Shown here piece by piece: positions 9,672 through 18,561 of a stretch of 64,000 nt of DNA. The number at the start of each line of letters is the position of its first letter. Position 1 is the first letter of the stretch. Source of the stretch: Streptomyces sp. NBC_00820 (lineage in GTDB: Bacteria > Actinomycetota > Actinomycetes > Streptomycetales > Streptomycetaceae); NCBI RefSeq assembly GCF_036347055.1, contig NZ_CP108882.1:124001-188000 (forward strand), given 5' to 3'. The notes beneath the pieces were generated by a model. That model worked only from the letters and a program-made list of their open reading frames with translations. It was not told where the DNA came from and did no database searches. The translations under genes were made by a program, and so were the position numbers.

Positions 9672-9746
9672 TAGCGGGGGCGGGATTTGAACCACGCGAC
9701 CTCTGGGTTATGAGCCCAGCGAGCTACCGAGCTGCTCCACCCCGCG
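9672..9746 (-). tRNA. Aberrant tRNA-fMet(CAT) copy, possibly a pseudogene
   Basis: Read on the minus strand, this matches the initiator tRNA at 29710 almost base for base: acceptor CGCGGGG/CCCCGCT with the unpaired 1-72 position of initiators, the three G-C pairs of the anticodon stem, and a CAT anticodon. It differs in the T arm, where an extra T appears to be bulged between GCG and GG while the 3' strand has changed to CCCGC, restoring pairing. The 3' CCA is absent. It could be a variant gene or a decaying duplicate. Confidence 0.65.
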
Positions 9747-10019
9747 TCGGTGCCTCCAGCGTAGGGGACACCGGCCGGGCCCGGCAGGGAATTTCAGCGC
9801 GTTGCGGTGATGTCGTCGGACCGTTGGCGAGAGACACCCCCTGACAGGGCTCTGCCGGTCCGGCGTGTCACCGGCCGCGTGGTGAACGTCCGTCGGTCGC
9901 AGGTCAGCGCGCGGTGACTGCATACGCGGCGAGCGCGCGGCTATTACGTGGCTTGGCGTACTACGTGGCTTGGCGATGGCTCGAAGGACATCGGCCTGAC
10001 TCAGGACGAGCTGTCGCGG

Positions 10020-10385
10020 TCCGTACGGCTGTGGTGGCGCCCCCAAATCGACCCGGCCGGCTGGGAGTCGGATAAGGGATACAACCGCGCTCACCTGCCG
10101 GCAGCCACGACCGGAGGCTCCAACAAGGACCGCCGCGACTTCGTCACCAAGCACAGCTACGCCAACTCACCTGTCATGCACCAAGTCGAACTAACAAGTA
10201 CGCAACGCCGCACGGAACGGCGAGATCATTCAGTACAGCGTCAGAGCCATCTACGTTGACCACCATGCGAAGATTCCCCTCGCCATGACCATCGAGGCTC
10301 ACGGCAACAACGGATTCCAGATGCACCCGCACAGCAGCAAGGGCGGGGGAACCAACATCTCACCATCTGGAACCGCAAGCGGTGA
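10020..10385 (+). pseudogene. Remnant of a secreted nuclease toxin (DNA/RNA non-specific endonuclease domain)
   Basis: Three frames must be joined to read the domain: GWESDKGYNRAHL and GGSNKDRRDFVTKHSYANS, then after a +1 shift near 10193 VRNAARNGEIIQYSV and AMTIEAHGNNGFQMHPH, then after another shift near 10363 TIWNRKR and a stop at 10383-10385. This order and the NRAHL catalytic segment are characteristic of the toxin tips of polymorphic toxins in Streptomyces. The delivery part of the toxin is missing. The intact immunity-type gene follows 17 bp later. Confidence 0.72.
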
Positions 10386-10401
10386 CGAAAGGCCCCCTCA
10401 C

Positions 10402-10938
10402 GTGACTCCCGACCTGGCCCGGCTCACGGACGTACTCGCCCCCGCTCGGGACACTACCCCGGCCCCGGACTGGGCCGCCGCCGAGACCGCTCTGCACACC
10501 GCCCTTCCCGCGGACTACAAAGAGCTCATCGAGACGTACGGAGGCGGCTTCATCGACGGCTACCTCCTGCTGCTGGAGCCGGACCGCCCCGACGACGTCC
10601 ACGACCTCCTCAAGATCACCGCAGAGCGCGACGAAGCCAACGACTCGTTGTGGCAGTACGAGGACAAGCCCGAAGAAATGGAAACCCCGGGCAGCCGCCT
10701 GCTCTGCTGGGCCACCACCGACAACGGTGAATACCTGTACTGGCTCGTGCGGCCCGACGACAACCCGGACACCCGCCCCATCCTGATCAACAGCGCGTCA
10801 GTGGAAGACTGGGAGCGATACGACACGACGGTCACCCGCTTCCTGACCGCCGTCCTCACCGGAGAAGTCCACTCGGAAATCCTCTGGGACCAATTTCCCC
10901 TGCCACGCCACACGTTCCGCTCAGCCCACGACATGTAG
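10402..10938 (+). CDS. SMI1/KNR4 family protein, likely immunity protein
   Basis: 178-aa acidic protein. LPADYKELIETYGGGFIDGY at about 35-54 is the SMI1/KNR4 signature, and the rest (LLCWATTDNGEYLYWL) also fits the family. The GTG at 10402 has a GAAAGG about 10 nt upstream. A longer frame from 10285 would absorb the end of the toxin remnant and is rejected. SMI1/KNR4 proteins commonly neutralise nuclease toxins encoded just upstream, and the remnant of such a toxin lies exactly there. It appears intact, so it may survive as an orphan immunity gene protecting against toxins of relatives. Confidence 0.82.
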   Translation: MTPDLARLTDVLAPARDTTPAPDWAAAETALHTALPADYKELIETYGGGFIDGYLLLLEPDRPDDVHDLLKITAERDEANDSLWQYEDKPEEMETPGSRLLCWATTDNGEYLYWLVRPDDNPDTRPILINSASVEDWERYDTTVTRFLTAVLTGEVHSEILWDQFPLPRHTFRSAHDM

Positions 10939-10987
10939 GCACAGACCCCCTCCGGCTGACCACACGCGAGAACGACGGCTCCAGGCC

Positions 10988-11078
10988 CAGCACGCCCCCG
11001 CCCGAGGGGGTGGTCCCATCGAGGACTCCAGCGACTACGACTCGGGTGGGTGCTCCCCCGTTCGCGCGGGGATGGTTC
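10988..11078. CRISPR. Two degenerate type I-E-like repeats around one spacer
   Basis: The unit at 11050-11078 (GTGCTCCCCC ... GGGGATGGTTC) has the length and ends of actinobacterial type I-E repeats. A weaker relative, ending GGGGGTGGTCC, begins at about 10988, one 62-bp period upstream. The two share about 17 of 29 bases. No third good repeat and no cas gene is visible in the window. It could be a relic array or chance palindromes in GC-rich DNA. Confidence 0.33.
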
Positions 11079-11173
11079 GGTCTGGCCGGTCGCTGCCCGA
11101 CGAACTGTCTGCCCCCTTGCCGCAGGTGCCGGCACGCCGGGGGACGACCGCATGACGGTGCGAGGGCCCGCTG

Positions 11174-11854
11174 TCAGCTCGGGTGCTGTCCGATCAAGTC
11201 CAATACCTCGTTCGTGCTCCGGACGTCGCCGAACGACCGGTAGATCGTGTGCAGTGTGGCGTTGTGGTCCTGGTCGCGTCGAGCCGCGTTCGCGTCGGCC
11301 ACCATCAGCACGCGCAGGCCTGTGGTGGCCGCGTCCCGGGCCGAGGACTCGCAGCAGACGTTCGTGAGCGCGCCCGTGATGAGGACGGTGTCGGTGCCGC
11401 GCTCGGCCAACAGGTCCGGCAGTTGCGAGCGGCCGGGGAAGAAGGCGCTATAGGCCCTCTTCTCCACCACCAGGTCATCCGGTCGGACGTGCAGGGCGTG
11501 CCACAGCCGTGAGCGCATTGGCCCTGCGCCACCTGTCGACGCGAACGTCTCGCTCACCCTGGAGCCGTAGAACTCGCTGCTCACGCGCCCGAGCGGTGTC
11601 TCGTTCGCCGGTAGCACCCATGCGACGAGGCCGCCGGCGGTGCGCAGTGCTCCGGCGATCCGGCCGATGTTGGGCACGATGCCGCGGACATACGGATTCG
11701 CCTCGGCGAAGAAGGGCACCATGTCGATCACGATCAGAGCGGTGCGCACCGGATCGAGGCTCTCGTAGGCGTGCCTCCTGCCACGCCGGTTCTCCTGCCG
11801 CGCGTACTCCTGGGGGTCGATCCACCAGTCGTGGAGCTTGGAATCGGTCCGCAT
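11174..11854 (-). CDS. Isochorismatase family cysteine hydrolase
   Basis: 226-aa isochorismatase-fold protein with the catalytic triad visible: Asp44 (IVIDM), Lys132 (EKRAYSAFF) and Cys167 (TGALTNVCCESSARDA). The expected cis-peptide segment TGALTN precedes the nucleophile. Members hydrolyse isochorismate, nicotinamide or N-carbamoyl compounds, and the substrate cannot be assigned here. The N-terminal 35 residues are polar and family-variable. The gene stands alone, flanked on both sides by CRISPR-like repeat pairs. Confidence 0.87.
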   Translation of the reverse strand: MRTDSKLHDWWIDPQEYARQENRRGRRHAYESLDPVRTALIVIDMVPFFAEANPYVRGIVPNIGRIAGALRTAGGLVAWVLPANETPLGRVSSEFYGSRVSETFASTGGAGPMRSRLWHALHVRPDDLVVEKRAYSAFFPGRSQLPDLLAERGTDTVLITGALTNVCCESSARDAATTGLRVLMVADANAARRDQDHNATLHTIYRSFGDVRSTNEVLDLIGQHPS

Positions 11855-12027
11855 ACGCCCGTGCCCCCTTCAGCCGGCGGCCACATCGTGGATCACGACG
11901 ATGGTGTCCTCCCCCCGAGCCACAGTCCCTGCCTGGCTTGCGTACGATTGCGCGAAACCTGCACCGGCCGCGCCCCGCCCCGGACGAGGCGCGGCGGGAC
12001 GCTGAACAAACACCGTTGCAGTATTAG

Positions 12028-12124
12028 GTCCTCATCACTCCCGGAGGAGTCGCAACAGTGCACGGGGCGCCAGATGCCGGACATCTCCGCAGCTCGTCCT
12101 CATCGCCCCTGAAGGGGTCGCAAC
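12028..12124. CRISPR. Two-repeat CRISPR-like unit with one 39-nt spacer
   Basis: Two 29-nt units, at 12028-12056 and 12096-12124, both begin GTCCTCATC and end GTCGCAAC. They agree at 24 of 29 positions. The central inverted repeat is kept in both, with one compensatory pair change (T-A in the first, C-G in the second). The spacer between them is 39 nt. Conserved ends, a hairpin centre and spacer length fit a CRISPR fragment; no cas genes are near. A weaker match to the first nine bases occurs at 12161. Confidence 0.5.
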
Positions 12125-12239
12125 CCGAGCGTGTTCATGGTGGGCGGCCTGGTGGTCATCGCCCTCATCAACTCCTGGTGGTCCAGCAGGTACGACTCGT
12201 CGATCACGACCGCGGTGCGTCCGCGTTCGTCGACCTCCG

Positions 12240-12370
12240 CGGCCGGCGGCGGACGCCTGAACTGACGGGCATTCACCTCGCGCGGTTCCTACTGGACCCG
12301 TGCGAGGTACCGGTGGAGGTCACGGAGTACCTGGCGGGTCGGCTGGAGATCGCCGACGCCGGAGCATCAC
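12240..12370 (+). pseudogene. Possible Tn3-type transposase N-terminal fragment
   Basis: A short plus-strand frame reads LTGIHLARFLLDPCEVPVEV and then TEYLAGRLEIADA, resembling the N-terminal domain of Tn3-family transposases, where a similar phrase precedes the DNA-binding part. It is broken on both sides. The match is by eye and short, so this is tentative. The remaining bases between 12125 and 12443 show no other gene. Confidence 0.38.
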
Positions 12371-12443
12371 CTGCTGGAACTGGAGCTGGCGGCCGCCGCC
12401 GAAGTCCGGCAGACGGCGGCGCAGCCGCTGACCGGGGAACGGC

Positions 12444-14765
12444 TCACTGGATCAGCTCGATGTGCGGATGGTCCGGGGATACCGGGCAGACGTGCAGCTG
12501 CAGATCGTAGCCTCGGGCGAGGTCGAGCATGGTCGGGTTGTGCGGTTCGGGATGGGAGGTGGATGACAGAGAGCGGGCTCGGTCCTCGTCGGGAATCCAG
12601 TCGGGATAGTTGGAGTTCCATTCGCCCGAGGCGATGGTCAGCAGCGGATCCATCTCGGTGCCGCATGAGGGGCAGAGCCGGGGTAGGGGATCAGTGAGGC
12701 CCCAACGGGTCCATCCACCGACCTTCCAGCCGGGAGCGACGGACATCCTGCCCGTGTAGAGCTCGTTGTAGAAATCCTTCGAGCAGGGCGTGTCAGAGCT
12801 GTCCAGCGGGTACGGCGTGTTGTCAAAGCTGTCCAGAGCGGCGCCGGCCGCCTGCCACCTGCGCCAGTCCTCCAACTGCCGCTGGAGCTCCTTGCTCAGT
12901 TCCATGATGTTGGGGTATTCGGTGATCTGCTCCGGCGCGAGCAGGCACGGCTCCGGCAGGTAGCCGGGGAACTGGATCGCGGGCGGCTCGGGGGGTGTGT
13001 CGAGGATGTCGGTGACTGTGGCGGCGGATCGCCAGAACAGCGCGGTCTCGGGCTGCGCGGGGTGGTCGAAGGGGCACCACAGCACTTGGAGCAGATCTGC
13101 CTCGGCCTGCTTGGGCGGGCGCAGCAAGGGGACGTCGCGTACGTACAACTGGGCCACGGGCAGCATGGCGATCGGGCCCTCGGGCCACGGGCGGCCGGCC
13201 TTGATCCGCTCCTCGATCGCCAGCTCCTCGGGCGTGTACCGGGTCCCCGGGGGATCGCCGCCCGGCCGGTTCGCCACCGCTGCCCGGATGCGTCGCCGCT
13301 GCCGCACGTCCTCCGGCGAAAGGATCGCGTTCCACCCGTCCCACTCGTGCGGTCCCTCGCAGTGCGGCCACGGCTCGTCGGCGGGCCACAGCAGCGGCCC
13401 GCCGACGGAGCTGTCGTACGGCGTGGGCGACCCGGGGCGGGGATGCAGCCGGGTCGCCGTGCGTGCCAGCGGGGCCAGTTGCGGGGCGACCGCGGTGACG
13501 TCGACCAGCCGCGGCGGGGTGGTACGGATACGGAGTGCGGCGGCAATACTCATTGCCCGCTCGGCGCACACCGACCGGATCTCGTCCAGCAGCTCGGGGT
13601 AGTGCTCGCCGTACGTGTTCAGCGCATGCCACACCGCGTCCAGTGCTGCTATGAGCGGGGCGGGCTTGGCGGCGGCAAGCACGGCGGGAAGAGCGAAGTG
13701 CGGCTGTGAGATCCGTCCCGGGGTGCGCGGTGTAACGGCAAGGGGCACCACGACGACCTTGCGCCCTGTGTCCGCGAACGGCGGCGGGACGTACGGCGGC
13801 CACTTCGGAGGTACCGCTTCGAGCACCGTCCTGTCCGGTACACGAGGGTCGGAGCGCAGGGCCTCCCACATCCGGGCCGGGTCGTCGAACGGCGGCAGCA
13901 GAGGGCGTCCCTCTGCCGACTCCGAGAGCGCCTGGGCGACCCACGGCACTTCGGTCAGGCCCGCAGCCTCGCAGGCCCGCCGCGCGGCCAGCAATGCCAC
14001 TGCACGCTGGACCTCGGGACCCACGACATCGAGGGCGTGTACCAGGTCGCTGTCGAAGCGGAGCAGACCGAGGACGTTGCTCTCGCGGGCACCGCGCAGC
14101 CTCTCGCTCGGCAGCCGCCCGCCCCACTCCCACTCCTCGTGGTGCAGGCGGCGCCCCTCGGCGGCTTGTTCGGCCCGCTCCTCGGCGGCCCGTTGGAACA
14201 CCTGGCGAGTCAGGCGTTCGGCCTCGGCGAGCTGCTCGGGCGTACGCGCCGTCCGGCGCACGTTCCAGTGCAGGTCCCCCGCCATCCGCGAGGTGTGGCG
14301 GATCACCTCGTCCGGGCGGGGTGGGGCAGGCCAGAACTGCAGGAGGTAGCTGTCCGCCCGGGACTCCCCGGCCACTCTGGTGGAGAGTTCCCGTCCCTCG
14401 TCCATCCCCCGGGCGCAGTACCGGACCCGGTAGTCGGTTCGGGCGAGAGCCAGGTCCCACGCGGCCTCGCCGTCCCCCTGCACCAAACTTGTGCGTTCCG
14501 ACTCGGGGCGGAAAGACACCTCCATCACGTCATCCCAGACCGGGTCCAGCACAGGGGCTGCGTCGTGGACTTCCACGACAAAGTCGACGTCGCCCGCGTA
14601 CAGCCCGGTGGACAGGACGATCACACCTGGGACCGCAGCCCCGCACAACCCCCCGATCTGGTACGCGAGCGCCTTGGCGAGGTCAGGTCTGGCGCTGTCC
14701 GGATCGCTCTCGACGTAGATCTGACGATCGTGAACACGCACCTCGCCTGCGACCGGCCTACGCAC
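12444..14765 (-). CDS. Large protein with C-terminal YwqG/DUF1963-like region
   Basis: 773-aa cytosolic protein with a GTG start preceded by GGGAG. Residues 1-330 are not recognised. The second half resembles the YwqG/DUF1963 fold: GGPLLWPADEPWPHC near 455, LPVAQLYVRDVPLL near 535, and late Cys/Trp-rich strands (LCPSCGTEMDPLL) that may bind a metal through the CPSC pair. No enzymatic motif is seen. The last residues (LHVCPVSPDHPHIELIQ) recur in a truncated copy at 45723-45840, so the family has at least two members here. YwqG-like domains are often found in immunity or regulatory contexts, which is suggestive only. Confidence 0.72.
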   Translation of the reverse strand: MRRPVAGEVRVHDRQIYVESDPDSARPDLAKALAYQIGGLCGAAVPGVIVLSTGLYAGDVDFVVEVHDAAPVLDPVWDDVMEVSFRPESERTSLVQGDGEAAWDLALARTDYRVRYCARGMDEGRELSTRVAGESRADSYLLQFWPAPPRPDEVIRHTSRMAGDLHWNVRRTARTPEQLAEAERLTRQVFQRAAEERAEQAAEGRRLHHEEWEWGGRLPSERLRGARESNVLGLLRFDSDLVHALDVVGPEVQRAVALLAARRACEAAGLTEVPWVAQALSESAEGRPLLPPFDDPARMWEALRSDPRVPDRTVLEAVPPKWPPYVPPPFADTGRKVVVVPLAVTPRTPGRISQPHFALPAVLAAAKPAPLIAALDAVWHALNTYGEHYPELLDEIRSVCAERAMSIAAALRIRTTPPRLVDVTAVAPQLAPLARTATRLHPRPGSPTPYDSSVGGPLLWPADEPWPHCEGPHEWDGWNAILSPEDVRQRRRIRAAVANRPGGDPPGTRYTPEELAIEERIKAGRPWPEGPIAMLPVAQLYVRDVPLLRPPKQAEADLLQVLWCPFDHPAQPETALFWRSAATVTDILDTPPEPPAIQFPGYLPEPCLLAPEQITEYPNIMELSKELQRQLEDWRRWQAAGAALDSFDNTPYPLDSSDTPCSKDFYNELYTGRMSVAPGWKVGGWTRWGLTDPLPRLCPSCGTEMDPLLTIASGEWNSNYPDWIPDEDRARSLSSTSHPEPHNPTMLDLARGYDLQLHVCPVSPDHPHIELIQ

Positions 14766-14909
14766 AGCACTCCCCTCGTCGAGGACAGCCTCAAAGCCCC
14801 TGTCGGGCAGGCCGTCACGTGCCCCGCATCATGCCGCAGGCCACTGACAACACGGCCGACGACGCCGCGAGGCGACGGTGACATCGATGATGCGGCCACT
14901 GACGCAAGA

Positions 14910-15352
14910 GAATGCCGGTCACGATGTGCCGTTTGCGGCCCGACACCTTCTTGCCGCCGTCGTAACCGCGTGAGGCTGCCGACACCGTCGCGGCGGCCCG
15001 CACCGACTGCGCGTCGATGCCCCCGCCGTGGGCCCTGCCTCGCGGCCCTCCCGTTCACGGACTTCCCGCGCAGCCGGTCGTGGAAGTCTGTGATCAGCCC
15101 GCGCTCGCGCCAGCGGCGGAAGCAGGCGCGGACCCGACCCCAGCCGGGCAACTCCGCGGGCATCGCCCGCCACGAGATCCCGCCCGTGACCAGGTGACGG
15201 ATCACGTCCAGCAGCTGCCGGTGACAGTGACCCTCGGGCGATCCGCCCCTCCCCCAAAGCCAGGCCGGCACCGGCAGCAGAGGCCGGACGGCCGCCCATT
15301 CCGCGTCCGACATGTCGGAGGGATACCGGCGTTCCCGGTCCCGGTGGCCGAC
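14910..15352 (-). pseudogene. IS5-like transposase remnant
   Basis: The N-terminal part reads RRYPSDMSDAEWAAVRPLLP, then VIRHLVTGGISWRAMPAEL and the ACFRRWRERG region, as in IS5 transposases with a DUF4096 head. The frame then breaks. A second frame holds VRAAATVSAASRGYDGGKK and VSGRKRHIVTG, the DDE-region phrase of the same family. The catalytic core is mostly deleted, so it cannot be active. Confidence 0.78.
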
Positions 15353-15707
15353 CGCGTTGCCGTACGCGTGCGCGAGGTGATCACACGATCGTGCAGCCGC
15401 GTTGGACGGGAGGCGTTCGGAGGCGCACAACAACGACATCAGGGCCTCCCGGCACTGCTCGGTTGGATTCGCATCCTCGAGCTACCGAAAGGCCCCGTCT
15501 TCATACGCGTACGGCGGGAAGATCACCCCGGCGGAAAACCTGTTCGACCCGCACGTTCCATGATCGGTTCAGATACGGCTTCTGAGCTTGGCGTTTAACG
15601 TCGCCGGGTCACCTGTCCTGCTGATCTTGGCTTCTTCCTGGGACAGCAGGACGGCCGTTCTTCACGCTTCGAGGTGTCGAGCAACGTCGCGTGAAGGAAC
15701 GGCCGCT
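15353..15707. other. IS debris and leader of the next transposase
   Basis: About 350 bp between two transposase relics on opposite strands. The last 110 bp look like the left end of the IS whose transposase starts at 15708. I see no independent gene. Confidence 0.4.
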
Positions 15708-16210
15708 GTGAAGAGTCTGGCTTCTGCAGGTCCCACCGACGCCGCGCTGAGCGTGCTGTCCCACTTTCGTGTCGAGTTTTACGACTGCCTTTACAGCCGT
15801 GCAGATGCGCTCTTCGAGTTGACCGACGCAGTGCTGTGCGCCGATGGTCCGGTCACCTCGCTGGTCGAGCTGACGCTCACCGCCGAGCACCGGCGCGGGC
15901 ACGGAGCGATGTACGACGCGGTCAACCACGGCTGGCTGGAACCGCGCCGCCTGCGCAGGCTGCTTGCCTCCACACCGCTGCCGCGTGCTGCCGACGGCCG
16001 GATCGTCCTCGCGGTCGATGTGAGCAACTGGCTGCGGCCCGACGCTCCCACCAGCCCGGAGTTGCTGTTCTGCCACGTCTACGGGCGGGGCCGCAGCGCG
16101 GATCAGTTCATCCCCGGCTGGCCCTACTCCTTCGTCGCCGCCCTGGAAACGGGACGCACGTCATGGACCGCCGTGCTGGACGCGATCCGACTGGGCCCGG
16201 CCGACGACGC
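15708..16210 (+). pseudogene. Transposase N-terminal fragment (IS701-like DDE)
   Basis: GTG at 15708 with AAGGAACGG upstream opens a frame beginning VKSLASAGPTDAALSVLSHF. It continues with ADALFELTDAVLCADGP and IVLAVDVSNWLRPDA, the N-terminal region and first catalytic Asp segment of an actinobacterial DDE transposase of the IS701-like type. Homology stops near 16210, where the frame passes into an unrelated DJ-1-like fragment. The remaining catalytic residues are absent. Confidence 0.72.
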
Positions 16211-16216
16211 GAGCGC

Positions 16217-16546
16217 GTACCGATCTCGCTGATCTGCCACGCGCCGATCGCCCTCACCTCTGCGAAGTACCGGGTCGACGGCGACGGCAAGATCACCACC
16301 ACGGCCGACCACGCCTTCAAGGGCGCGCACATCACCACCGTGCCGAAGTGGGGAAAGGACGCCATCCTCACCTTCGGCTACCCGAAGGTGCCCGGGGAGC
16401 GCACCCGCCTGCTCTACTACGTCGACGTGGCACTCAAAGACTCCGGCTACGACGTCGGCCTCACCCTCAACCCCGCTGCGGTCAAGGTCGTCTGGGACGA
16501 CGACCACGCCCTGCCCCGGATGCAGGATGTCCGTGGACCTGCGTGA
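16217..16546 (+). pseudogene. 3' fragment of a DJ-1/PfpI family gene
   Basis: The frame reads VPISLICHAPIALTSAKYRV at its start, the segment around the nucleophilic Cys of DJ-1/PfpI amidotransferase-like proteins, then KVPGERTRLLYYVDVALKDS and GYDVGLTLNPAAVKVVWDDD. The N-terminal half is missing. The fragment is fused to the truncated transposase, which marks a recombination or deletion joint near 16210-16217. Confidence 0.7.
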
Positions 16547-16559
16547 TCATTCCTGTTCT

Positions 16560-16690
16560 CGACGCAGAACGATTACGCTCCTGCGCGAGCGGAAGATCGG
16601 GCAGACGCTGCTGACGGCCTGGACGGCCAAGGAGAACTGCGCACCCTCCTCGCCTTGACCCGCACCGGAGCCGACCTTGGCGTTTTTCGC
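16560..16690 (+). pseudogene. Possible transposase fragment (ISL3-like)
   Basis: A short frame reads LLRERKIGQTLLTAWTAKEN before breaking. A phrase of this type occurs in the helical part of ISL3-like transposases. Nothing else of the element is recognisable between here and 16876, so the family is only a guess. Confidence 0.33.
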
Positions 16691-16876
16691 CCAGGCCCGG
16701 GGTCTGATCGACCATCCCTCGTCAGTAGATCGTCCAGGGAGCAGATCGATCATGGCAGCCACAAGTCTCATCCGCGGAGGCGGGCGGCCTGCTCGTCGAC
16801 GGCCTGGGGGCCGTTGCCCGTCAGCGCCGTGCCCTAATGCGTCACGACAATCGGCCGGGTGTGGTTCGCTGCTGGG

Positions 16877-17452
16877 GTGACTCAGGACTTGGAGATCGTC
16901 GCATTCGAATCCGCCGAGGCATTCCAGGCATGGCTCGGCGAGAACCACGCCGTCTCGTCCGGCATCTGGCTCAAGCTTCGCAAGAAGGGCCCCGGAATCG
17001 TCGCGCTGGACTACGCCCAGGCGCTCGACGTGGCACTTTGCTACGGCTGGATCGACGGCCAGAAGGCCAAGTTCGACGACCAGTGGTGGCTCCAGCGGTT
17101 CACCCCGCGCAAGCCGCGCAGCAAGTGGTCCAAGGCCAACCGGGACAAGGTGGCCACCCTCATCGAGCAGGGCCGGATGCAGCCCCCGGGGCAGTCCGAG
17201 GTCGACCGCGCCAAGGCGGACGGCCGCTGGGAGGCGGCCTACGACGGCGCGAAGACCGCCACGGTGCCGGACGACCTCGCGGCGGCCCTGACCGCCGACC
17301 CGGCCGCGGCGGAGTGCTTCGAGGCACTGGACCGGCAGAACCGCTACGCGATCCTGTACCGGGTCCAAGACGCCAAGAAGCCCGAGACCCGGGCGCGCCG
17401 GATCGAGAAGTACGTAGCGATGCTGGCCAAGGGCGAGAAGTTGCACCCGTAG
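16877..17452 (+). CDS. YdeI/OmpD-associated family protein
   Basis: 191-aa protein. GTG at 16877 (VTQDLEIVAFESAEAFQAWL) is chosen because it starts the conserved N-terminal segment; another GTG lies six codons upstream. The phrases DYAQALDVALCYGWIDGQK, WWLQRFTPRKPRSKWSKAN, and a C-terminal helical region with ETRARRIEKYVAMLAKGEK are all typical of the family. Its role is poorly known; members are linked to stress or peptide resistance in some bacteria. It is intact among broken genes and has no visible operon partner. Confidence 0.87.
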   Translation: MTQDLEIVAFESAEAFQAWLGENHAVSSGIWLKLRKKGPGIVALDYAQALDVALCYGWIDGQKAKFDDQWWLQRFTPRKPRSKWSKANRDKVATLIEQGRMQPPGQSEVDRAKADGRWEAAYDGAKTATVPDDLAAALTADPAAAECFEALDRQNRYAILYRVQDAKKPETRARRIEKYVAMLAKGEKLHP

Positions 17453-17681
17453 TCCCGGAGAGGGACCGCAGCCGTGTAGTGCCCGGGGGGGCCCGGCGCG
17501 CCTGCGGCCCCGGCCGCAGCCACCAAGTGCCCTCACTGAGCGTAACGGACCGTCAAGATCTCTTCTCACCTTGGGCTTCGCCGATAGCTAGCCCACCCTG
17601 CAAGGCTCGCTCCTCGCCTCGGACTGACACCGGTACATCATCGCGCCAACCCTGAGCTTGCCGATCCCTCACGCGTCGCCC

Positions 17682-18092
17682 TCAGCCTCGCCGTTCCGGC
17701 CCGTAGGGGCTCCATCCCCTGAGGTACGACTTGAGCTCCACCGGCGTGGGTTCGCGGGTGTGCGGCATCTTTGGAAGCCCGCTCAAGGAGTCGATCGACC
17801 TCACATACCCGCTTGCCCACTCCAGCCAGCGTCGGACCGAGTCCAGATCCGACACGTCCACAGCACCGTCCAGCTCGCCGACTCGCCAGCGACCGGGCCG
17901 ACCATGGGCAAGCTCTACGCCAAGACGAGCGGAGAGCTCCGGATTGACAGGCTCCGGGAACTCCTGCCTGACAGCGACGGTATACGCGAAACCACCGACA
18001 TCGACGTCCACTCCGCCCTCGCGCGGGAAGAAGGACGACCGCGCCTTGCGCGCCTCGTACCCTCGCCGTACCTCCTCAGCGGCCAAACCCTG
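17682..18092 (-). pseudogene. Hypothetical gene, 5' end lost
   Basis: The minus-strand frame has good coding character (GGVDVDVGGFAYTVAVRQEF, then RWRVGELDGAVDVSDLDSV and WASGYVRSIDSLSGLPKMP) and ends at 17682. At its 5' side it runs into an unrelated oxidoreductase fragment on the other strand near 18095, and no start codon of its own is convincing. I do not recognise the family. Confidence 0.5.
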
Positions 18093-18096
18093 CAGG

Positions 18097-18246
18097 CAGG
18101 CCCCCGAGGCCGACGCCGAGAACATCGGCCGGCTGCGACGCATGTACCGAGACGTGTTCGCCACGACGGGCGGCGTACCGGTGCCGGGGCGGGGCGGCGC
18201 CGACGGCTGCTACATCAACTACCCGGACCTCGACATGGCGGGGCCG
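18097..18246 (+). pseudogene. C-terminal fragment of a berberine-bridge-type FAD oxidase
   Basis: The frame reads ADAENIGRLRRMYRDVFATT and DGCYINYPDLDMA, the substrate-side C-terminal BBE motif of FAD-linked oxidases. Everything before it is absent and the frame breaks within the conserved end. It is a scrap about 50 codons long. Confidence 0.65.
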
Positions 18247-18284
18247 CCCGCCAACTGGGCATCACTCTCTTTCACATCGGCGCA

Positions 18285-18445
18285 CTCATCGCCTGCGGCC
18301 ACCTGGCGCCCGCGGAGCGGTCCTCGGCGTTGCAGATCTTCTGCAACGCCTTCTTCGCACCGGGCTGGGCCGACTTCGGCAGCGCGTTCATGACATTGCG
18401 GACCTTGTGCACCAAGCACCTCTGGTTCCTGGCCTGGACCTGTCG
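18285..18445 (-). pseudogene. IS256-type transposase fragment
   Basis: Minus-strand frame with RCLVHKVRNVMNALPKSAQP followed by GAKKALQKICNAEDRS, a diagnostic phrase of IS256-family transposases. It is unrelated in detail to the larger IS256 element at 19166. Only about 50 codons remain. Confidence 0.72.
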
Positions 18446-18561
18446 ATGTTGAAGCTTCGTGAAAATGAAAATCCCCAGGCTCGCTCTTCGTTGCCCAGTT
18501 CGTTGACCGATCCACCGTGGACCAGGGTCGGCCGCCTCGGGACGGTCAGGGCCCTGCATCG

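Noticed and set aside
12161..12189. A third CRISPR-like repeat after the pair at 12028-12124
   Set aside because: Eight of the first nine bases match but the rest does not, and the hairpin is poor. Not counted as a repeat, only mentioned.
16547..17569. 340-codon minus-strand frame over the YdeI-like gene
   Set aside because: Shadow frame; the plus-strand gene has conserved YdeI motifs throughout.
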